Below, piece by piece: positions 56,581 to 64,000 of a stretch of DNA of 64,000 nucleotides (position 1 is the stretch's first letter; each line of letters starts with the position of its first letter). A program made the translations under genes and the position numbers. The notes below the pieces were generated by a model that was not told the DNA's origin, did no database searches, and was given only the letters and a program-made list of their open reading frames with translations. The DNA is taken from the NCBI RefSeq assembly GCF_905475395.1, contig NC_058337.1, positions 135,429,960 to 135,493,959 of the forward strand. Reading direction: 5' to 3'. This stretch comes from Chrysoperla carnea (lineage: Eukaryota > Arthropoda > Insecta > Neuroptera > Chrysopidae).

Positions 56581-57739
56581 TTATAAATTATATTTTGCTC
56601 TACATTCTTTATCTTTCTCACCACTTGGATCGAATTTTTCTCGTAATTCTTTAAGTTTATCTGGTTTGTTCTTTTCCAAAAATACAAATACTTTTTTTAC
56701 TGCTTCTTTTTGTTTTTTTGAGCATTTGGAACAACAGGTTTGAACAGCATCCATAAAATGTTCTGAAAAAAAGTTAATCAATTTTTTTATCATGTCGTTA
56801 AGTTCTTGCAAGGTAAACTAAATTTTCAGCATGTCTGAAAAATTCCCAAAATGATAATTCTGCAATTACTGCCAAGCAAGTTAATAAAAAAATTAGATTT
56901 TTTTGATAATTTGTTGATATTTAGTCATTCTTTGACCTGAGGGGGTTCATTTTGGTCGCTAACCCCCTCAATTGTCAGCGGCGGTCCATCAATTTTCAAA
57001 AACAAACAGATATAGGCCCGTTTCTATTTTTAATACAAATTCGAAAAAATATCATAAATAGAACAAAAAAAAAACCTCTAATCCCGCCGTTTTCGAGAAA
57101 AAAATTTGTCAATTTCAAAACTTGCTCATAATTAGACAACGGATAAAGAATACCAAAATATGTATTTTTGAATGATCTTCAACTTTTCGATTTAATCAGC
57201 GAAAATCAATAGTTTTCGAAAAAAGCATTTCTTTTCAAATTTTTTCAAAAAACTCATTTTGGGGCAAATTTTTGTACAAGTTTTTTGAATTTTTCATTTT
57301 GATAACATTACGAATCCATTCCCATTGGCCACGAAGTGTGTACCTCAAAAAAGTTGCCCTAAAAACTGCGCGTCTGAACTATTTAAGTAATTTTATGTTG
57401 TTGCCATAAATAATCTAAGAAGCCAAAAAGTTTTCAGCGATGATCCCAGCATCGAATCGAATAAAGTTACGTGACCGACTTATGATTACATTAAAGACCC
57501 ACTTTGATACAATTTTTTTTACTTAATAAAAATTTGAAATTGCAATACATACTTTTTAATTCATCACCTTCCGTTGTACACTTTCCAGAACCTTCAACAC
57601 ACGCAATATAATTATTCAATAATCGATCATTATTCAATATTGAATCGATATCGATATTATCATATTTCGTTGTATACATATCTTGAGCGTTAACAATGGT
57701 AACAAATACCACAGCTATAAACACTAATGCGAATTTCAT
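56581..57739 (-). CDS. Six-Cys chemosensory protein G15
   Basis: Exon 1 is 57739-57553, exon 2 is 56762-56581, with a 790-bp intron and 122 residues. Start at 57739 (M-K-F-A-L-V-F), 12 nt inside a longer frame. The signal peptide ends VNA, after which the mature chain starts QDMYTTKYDNIDIDSILNND, the closest in the cluster to the classical CSP N terminus, with no proline-rich lead. Cysteines are at 47, 54, 72, 73, 76 and 116. Exon 2 is lysine-rich (C-S-K-K-Q-K-E-A-V-K-K-V-F-V-F-L), then N-K-P-D-K-L-K-E-L-R-E-K-F-D-P-S-G, with tail C-R-A-K-Y-N-L. No close partner is seen in the window. Confidence 0.93.
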
Positions 57740-57819
57740 TTTGAATTGCAATTATTAAATTACTGTCACAAACTGTAAAAGCCTTTTTAAAAATCACTAC
57801 AGAAAATAAAATTTTTGTC

Positions 57820-57827
57820 TTTATATA
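57820..57827 (-). promoter_or_regulatory. TATA box of G15
   Basis: TATATAAA on the minus strand, 81-88 bp before the ATG. Confidence 0.7.
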
Positions 57828-58020
57828 ATAAACCTTTGTGGTAACTCGCCACAAAGCCTCCATATACAGAATACACTTTCATTTTCTTCCCCACAATAGT
57901 AGCTAGTTTGGGAGCCAGTGATGTAAAAGCAAATAACAGAAATATGATAACCTTGCATTTATAGCCTATATACATTTATAACCTACTCAAAAAACAAGCC
58001 GTGGATAGAGTCTGCTGCGA

Positions 58021-58378
58021 CCCTTGAGTTAACTTCCTGGTTAAGTTAACTTGAATAACTTCCCAGTATAATAAAAAGTTATAAAAAATTTAAAAAAAAC
58101 ACAAACTCGACTCGATCGAATGCTATAAAATAATTTTTAGATCATATTGTCTTTAATACATACTTCTTCTCCAAATTAGTGTTAATGCCTTGTCCTTACC
58201 ACGAAACGTAAAGATATGGTGAAATTTTCGACTTCGAAAAGCGGGCCCATTACAATAACCTAATAGGTAGTGAAAGTTTTAACTTTCAAAGAGTTTGTGT
58301 TTTTTTTAAATTTTTTATAACTTTTTATTATACTGGGAAGTTATTCAAGTTAACTTAACCAGGAAGTTAACTCAAGGG
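58021..58378. repeat. Inverted repeat with 88-bp arms
   Basis: Arms 58021-58108 and 58291-58378 pair essentially perfectly (CCCTTGAGTTAACTTCCTGG ... CCAGGAAGTTAACTCAAGGG), around a 182-bp centre without an open frame. It looks like a MITE or foldback element. No clear target duplication. Confidence 0.82.
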
Positions 58379-61300
58379 TTTATAGCCATTCACGTTTGAT
58401 TCGAAAAACAACGATTTTACGATAGTTTAAAGCTGTTTGTAAACGGTAACCCAAGCGAGCTACTTTTAAGTAAGCCTTCTCGAAATTATTGTCGACTAAA
58501 AACCTTCCAGTTCATGGTTCTCTGTTAGATCGAAAACAGTATCACAGAAAAAAACATTTTTTTAAAGGGGGGCGTCCATAAACTACCTGAATCAATTACG
58601 TACTCTTTGGAAACACTTCATTACTCCATGTAACCTATCGTAGCCTGTAGTATGACCTCCCCTCTCTTCTCGGTTCTTCTTCCAATTGGTATTTTTCCAG
58701 TTGTCAAATTTAGTTTGAGGTTGTCTCTATATAGAGGTAAACAACTCAGAAAACATGATAATGTCAAAGAATTTTTCTGATTTAATTAGTGATTTTCTTG
58801 AATATTGAATCACCTGATTACCTGAATATAATATGATAATGGATAATTTTAAATTAGAGCCGTAAGTAATTTTCCACCACTTAGACAGGGAGATCCACGT
58901 AACGCAAAATGACAAGGAAACGCAACATCCTTTCAAAAATACTATGATTCAACAAGAGTCATATACATGAATACTTGTACTTTTTTTATTTACCCGCCTT
59001 ATCGGAAATCGGCATTTTTGTTTTTCAAATGCTTATTTCCTGAATGAAACTTTTTGTCACGTGTTTATAGGACCCTAGGATAGGATACTTAGTTTTCTGC
59101 TTTTGTGTCAAAAGTGAAATTTCGATTGAAAAATGATTTTTGGAATACGTGGTAGAATTTATGCAATCTGATATCGGATTCATATTCAGCGATCAAAAAT
59201 ACCTACTAGGTGACAATTTTAATCCAAAATATGCCTTTCAAAAAAATTTGGGTATCATACGCCCCCTGCTGGAGTCCTATGCTCCCTTCTGACTAGGTTA
59301 AGTTGGCTGAATGTTCGTTGGGGTCCTACAAACACGTTACAAAAAGTGTCAAATCGGTGCTTTTTTCCCACTTTTCCTGTGCATTCCGGCTTATAAGTTG
59401 TACTATTTTAGAAGTGGGATTAAAAAGATGAACACATTTTCATGGAACATTCTGTACCTTCCCTCAGGTTTTATTGATAATTAAAAAAAATTCCTTTATT
59501 ACATAAATCTGTCTTAATAAATCTTGCATATTATATTTAAAAACAAGTTAAAAATTCCCAGAAATTCTGAATTATAACGTTCATACATTGTTTACATGTA
59601 ACCGCATAGTTCATTGGAAAATTAAATTTTTTCTTGGAAACTTTTATAGGTTATTTGTTTGTGTTTATATGGACAATACAAAGATCAACACACCATTTCG
59701 TGGGTTTTTTTTTCTGTAGAAGGTAATTAAACTTTTTTTTTTCATCAATATTTATTTTAATACTTTCAAAATTTCAAGGCTTAATATTCTGTAGATGTAA
59801 TTAAATCGTCAAAATTACAATTTTTTAACACTTAACGTATTTGCAAAGTTTGTCTCACTTTACGCCATCGTGAAACATCTCTTGTTTATGTGTTTAGCTT
59901 TGGTAATAAATTTTAAATGTTTTCTTTTGATTAAATACCTAATACACGCAACCGACATAGCTTACTTGTTAACATTTCTTATTCAATAAAATCTGTATAC
60001 TATGATGGGAAAAAGTTACCCCCAAATTACTTTTAAAACAGTTAAAGATTAGAAAAAAACAGGTCAAGTGCGAGACGGGCTCCTAGACGAATAGTTCCGT
60101 ACCATCATACAATCGTAATTTACATGGCATTCATTTTGACACTCTATTGACAGGTATGGTGGTTTATGAAATACAGCCCGCTGACAGATCCTTCGGGTAC
60201 GTAGCCCTAAACAATTATTAAAACTGACTAATTTTAGATTATCGTATGCCCGCGGAAAAAAATCATAGAGAATTTTTTCATAGTCCTTGGTAATCATCGC
60301 AATAAATATTTTCAAATAGGCCATGACATGAACTCATATACATTTCAGTTTCTTTTCTAGAACCGTTCAAAACTAATTTCAGGGTTTTTGAACTTTTTCC
60401 CAGCACTGTACTGTTACTCGAACGAAAATTTGTACTGTTACTCGAACATACTTCATTTTTTGATTGAAAAATCCAATCTGACTTCAAATTTTTCAGTCAC
60501 AAACCTTTGTCCAAGTAGAAATCTTCTATTTTAATAATATCAGTTTCATTGGGGGTAAATAAGAAATTTTCTTTAAAATGGTTTTATTCTACGAATATTA
60601 GTTTTTTGGATTAATATGTTCTTCTGATCGTTGCGGCCTTTCAATTGTATCACACTGAGTTTACAACAACCTATTCCATGAAATATCTCGGAACACATCG
60701 AACACCTGAAATGAGTGATTACACATGATATTTATAAACGGTTTTCCATTAAGAATGATAGAAATCTATACTTTAACATTAAGTTGTGTATGAGCAGCTT
60801 GTATGCTGTAAGCCCAAATAACAATCGCAACTTCTCTTGGCAGGGCTCAATACTTGCAATATTGAACAAGGCAAGAAAATTGTTAATCTTTTGTTTCCAA
60901 GTGCGTGTTCAGATTGAGCTACTTACCGTGTATGTCCTGTTTTTTATATACTCATACTATGGAGGGTAAAGGTAAGGAGAGCCATCTTGGTGTATCGAGT
61001 CTACTGCTGAGGAAAAGTGTAAAATTTAAAAGAAGTACTCAAAATAATAAGATTAGGATAGAGAACTAAACAAGACACACTCTTCTACATAAGCGCCTTT
61101 CTGGTCAATTATAGAACTGTAATTTTATGTTTTCAGCTAGATTCTTTTTTACACTGCCCTCTATTTAAGATGGCCCTTCTTGTAGAGCTTATATATTATC
61201 GTCAATAGAATTCGACTATTAATCGTTTAGTAAGAAATTTTAAATCAACTGGTTCAATGAATAATCAAACCACACGCGAACGTCATTGAAGCGAATTTAA

Positions 61301-61579
61301 TTTAATTTTAAAGTTCTATCCTTCTCAATGGAAAACAAATTAATATATCGAGGAGAATTCGGAGCGCCTCAAGCTTTTATAAATATTCATGTATGAGTGA
61401 CCATTATTTGCCACTTTTTACTAAAATATAATAAAACTTAAAAAAACGTAAGCATATCAAATATGGTGGAAGCGATGTGAAAATATCATACCATTGCATT
61501 ATCGCGAGAACCAAGTAAGTGAAATATTGATTCCACAATAGGGGATAACCCGTATGTCGAATTGACCATATTACCTATA

Positions 61580-61850
61580 AATATGTACAACTAAACTTGA
61601 TTCCATGACAAAATTTGAAAGTGAAATTAAAATTGATTAACAAACGAAGCAATCTAAGATTGCATTCAAAAGTTGCCCATCTTCTTTTACCAAAGTTTTA
61701 TGTGTAATCTTTATGACGATACCCACGTATGACGTCACTAGTCGATATCTCCCTCTTTGAATAATTAGGAATTTTAAACGTTCGTAAAGATTTTTAAAAA
61801 CAACTTCACTTTTCTGCACGTCCAGTGAGAATTCTTCACCTGTAGTGATA
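61580..61850 (+). repeat. Dispersed repeat A, copy 3
   Basis: Same order of blocks as 3300-3595: CCATGACAAAATTTGAAAGT, ATGACGTCACTA, AATTAGGAATTTTAAACG, CTTCACTTTTCTGCACG. Confidence 0.6.
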
Positions 61851-62138
61851 AAAAAAATTTTGTCCGATCCCTTATTCGAGGACATACAAATGAAGTTTCC
61901 ATTTATTTTAGTTTCTATTCGAGGACATACAAATAAAATCTTCTAAAACGAAGGAAGAAGGTCATGGCCAACGATAGATTATGTACTCCAATCTCTAAAT
62001 TCGTGCCTTTTTCGATGAAAGATATTTTATAGTTACAAAGAATAAAAATGTTTATATAATTTAAATTAAAATTTATTAAACTTAAATCTTTTTACACTTT
62101 TTATAACTTAAACTAAATTATTATAAATTAATTGTTTT

Positions 62139-63908
62139 TTAAGCTTTAAGTTTTTCTTTACATTCTTTTTCATGTACACCTTCTGGGTCATGTTCAGACT
62201 TCAATTGTTTTAATACATCGGGTTTCTTTTCTTCTAAATGTTTGAATACCTTCTTAACACCATCCTTTTGTTTGTCGGAGCATTTTTCGCAACAGTTTTG
62301 GATGGCATCTTTCAAATGACCTGTATTAAATCAAATAAATGAAACAAAATTAATACAAATTTCAAAATAAGACAATTCTACTATTAGCGAATTTTCTGAA
62401 TCCTAGCTCGTAAATATTTTAGTGGAAATTAGTATCACGACTCCTTAAGAACCGATTTTAATGTAGGACAGTGAAAAAAATACGAGAAGTGAAATCTAGC
62501 GATCGAAAGATCCCGTTAAGTTTTTGGTTCGTAACCTATCGTGGGCACCTTTCACTTTTTAGTGTTTTTAGAAATGTCTGTGCATAACTTGTATACTTGT
62601 GTGCTGTCGATAAAGCATCTATTGTTTGAAACTGGCAATAACCTGGCGGACACAGCACACACTGTAGTTGTTATCCATCAATACAGAATGACCACATAGC
62701 TGCACATTAACCGACATCGTACGTCTTCGGGTTACCATATATATGAACTATGCTACGTAGTACATATAACAGACAAAGCATCTATTGTTTGAAACTAACA
62801 ATAATCTGATGGACACAGCACACTATACAACACTTAAGGAATAAATTTCAGTCGTGCGTCGGATCTGTCATACTCAACTTTTTCCCCAGGAAATTAAAAA
62901 TTATTCTGATGATATTACAAAAGGCAATCTAGAATGGGCTATATGCATATAAAATCGGTCCGCTCATTTTAATCTATCCCCGCCAATATTTCTCCAATTC
63001 ATGCCCATCACTGATCCACAATTTTAAATATACTGGTTATAAAATAGTAAAAATTTTTCCGGAGTTATTTTTCGAATCGAAGACATTCAACAAAAAATGG
63101 ATTGTAACAATTCGGACGTATTTATCTCACAATATGTCTGTTTAAATTTCTGATCATGCTTAGTACAAAAAAGCAAAAAAAAATTTTTCGAAAATCGGTC
63201 ATATGCTCCAAATAAATCTTATGAACAATTACCATATTTTGCATTTATTTTCTGAGTAAATGGCCTTTGAAGGAGAAAATTTCTTAGTGAGGTATTCAGT
63301 TATCACCATAAATTATCTTAATAGTAGCGTCCGACCGAAGTTTCGACTTCGATTACGAATTTGGATAGTTTCCGCTACAATTGTTTTCTACCCAAAAATA
63401 TTCAGATACTATACTAAATTATTTTTCCTAATTAAAATGAAGTTATGTCCGTAGAACCATATAAAATTTCGGGAAATAATATAAACTTTAAGAAAGGTCG
63501 AATATTCGATTCCGGATTCGGCTCAAAATGTCGTTTTTGACGAACACAAAATAAAAGTCACATTATTTTGGCGATTTCACCGTTGAATATTTATAGTATA
63601 GAATAAGAATTTTTTAAAATTAGTATATCATTTTCGGCATAAAACACCGAAAGTTAAAGTTTTCCCCAAAAAATTCGCCAAGAAATAAGTTTTAAAAGAC
63701 ACTTACGTTTTAATTCATCTCCTTCTGCTGTACATTTTCCTTTGCCCTCAATACAATCGATATAGTTATTCAATAATCGATCATTTGAGAGAATTGAATC
63801 GACATCAACATTATCGTATTTGGTTGGATATTTTTCTCCGTCTGGTCGTGGAACGGCATAAACAATTGTAGCTAATGCTACAACAGCGAAAATAACTCCG
63901 TATTTCAT
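62139..63908 (-). CDS. Six-Cys chemosensory protein G16
   Basis: Exon 1 is 63908-63707, exon 2 is 62320-62139, with a 1386-bp intron, the longest in the window, and 127 residues. Signal peptide M-K-Y-G-V-I-F-A-V-V-A-L-A-T-I-V-Y-A, then VPRPDGEKYPTKYDNVDVDS. Cysteines are at 52, 59, 77, 78, 81 and 121. The donor is AAAC|GTAAGT, so the split codon reads CGT (Arg) where the others have Lys or Asn. The chain after the splice is R-H-L-K-D-A-I-Q-N-C-C-E-K-C, with tail K-E-C-K-E-K-L-K-A, nearest to G13. The intron holds a ~50-bp direct repeat (GATAAAGCATCTATTGTTTG near 62608; ACAAAGCATCTATTGTTTG near 62773). Confidence 0.93.
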
Positions 63909-63988
63909 GATTGTTAAATTTGTTTATTATAGAAGATATTTATCACAAATCAAAAGTTTTACTATAAATATTTAATTTCTGTAGCGGC

Positions 63989-63996
63989 TTTTTATA
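63989..63996 (-). promoter_or_regulatory. TATA box of G16
   Basis: TATAAAAA on the minus strand, 81-88 bp before the ATG. The window ends just beyond, so upstream elements cannot be seen. Confidence 0.65.
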
Positions 63997-64000
63997 TTAA

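Larger units (their letters stand above)
57828..62138. other. Long spacer between G15 and G16
   Basis: No gene. It holds an 88-bp-arm inverted repeat (58021-58378), a probable degenerate GTCCATAAACTAC-type repeat (about 58565-58930, with GTAACGCAAAATGACA near its end), a degenerate repeat starting GGTCAAGTGCGAGACGGGCT (about 60061-60212, with TTCCGTACCATCAT and GGGTACGTAGCCCTAAA), repeat A (61580-61850), and an 18-bp direct repeat ATTCGAGGACATACAAAT near 61873 and 61917. Confidence 0.55.

Noticed and set aside
1-64000. CRISPR arrays, operons or bacterial-type signals
   Set aside because: The split genes, signal peptides, TATA boxes and retroposons are those of an insect nuclear genome. No spaced identical repeats were seen.
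1-64000. LTR retrotransposons or other virus-derived elements
   Set aside because: I found no long terminal direct repeats, primer-binding sites, or capsid-, protease- or integrase-like frames.

Overview
The window is AT-rich insect nuclear DNA. It holds one locus: a cluster of two-exon chemosensory protein (CSP; OS-D/A10 family) genes. I read 16 intact genes and three broken copies, separated only by repeats. No other host gene is supported. Long AT-rich spacers, LINE, SINE, hAT and MITE-type repeats and a mitochondrial insertion fit a repeat-laden insect genome. The order of insect cannot be fixed from the sequence.

Every intact gene has the same plan. A TATA box lies roughly 80-110 bp before the ATG. 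Exon 1 (175-202 nt) carries a signal peptide and the first two family cysteines. One phase-1 intron follows directly after a conserved Lys codon. Exon 2 (170-191 nt) carries the rest. Predicted precursors are 117-129 residues. The usual CSP spacing C-X6-C-X18-C-X2-C is present, but each protein also has an extra Cys directly before the third family cysteine and another near the C terminus. The pattern is C-X6-C-X17-CC-X2-C-X39-C, identical in 16 of 16 genes. This six-cysteine lineage is the main biological novelty I see.

Layout, with genes numbered G1-G16 left to right: an exon-2 relic (+) at about 505-640; G1 (-) 2145-2674; an exon-2 relic (-) at about 4140-4265; G2 (+) 9015-9935; G3 (-) 12744-14092; G4 (-) 16155-17465; G5 (+) 21852-22708; G6 (+) 25842-26697; G7 (-) 28608-29061; G8 (-) 33215-33668; G9 (-) 35585-36945; G10 (-) 39285-40158; G11 (+) 42490-43241; G12 (-) 45043-45491; a pseudogene (+) 45890-46317; G13 (-) 48693-50103; G14 (-) 51944-53254; G15 (-) 56581-57739; G16 (-) 62139-63908.

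The cluster grew by repeated local duplication. G1 plus the relic at 4.2 kb matches G3 plus G4, and G2 is an inverted relative of G1 and G3. G5/G6 and G7/G8 are recent direct duplicates with their flanks. G12 and the pseudogene at 45.9 kb are a head-to-head inverted pair.

Between and inside the genes lie an ~0.6 kb repeat family with about eleven copies or fragments, a 1.55 kb element with ~455 bp inverted ends whose empty site survives beside G1, hAT elements, two hairpin-forming inverted repeats, tRNA-derived SINEs, a LINE fragment sharing its 3' tail with one SINE family, and an apparent mitochondrial ATP6 fragment in the G6 intron. Much of the intron length variation (70 to 1386 bp) comes from such insertions. 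The proteins are expected to be secreted, small helical carriers of hydrophobic ligands. Which ligands, and whether the role is sensory, cannot be told from sequence.
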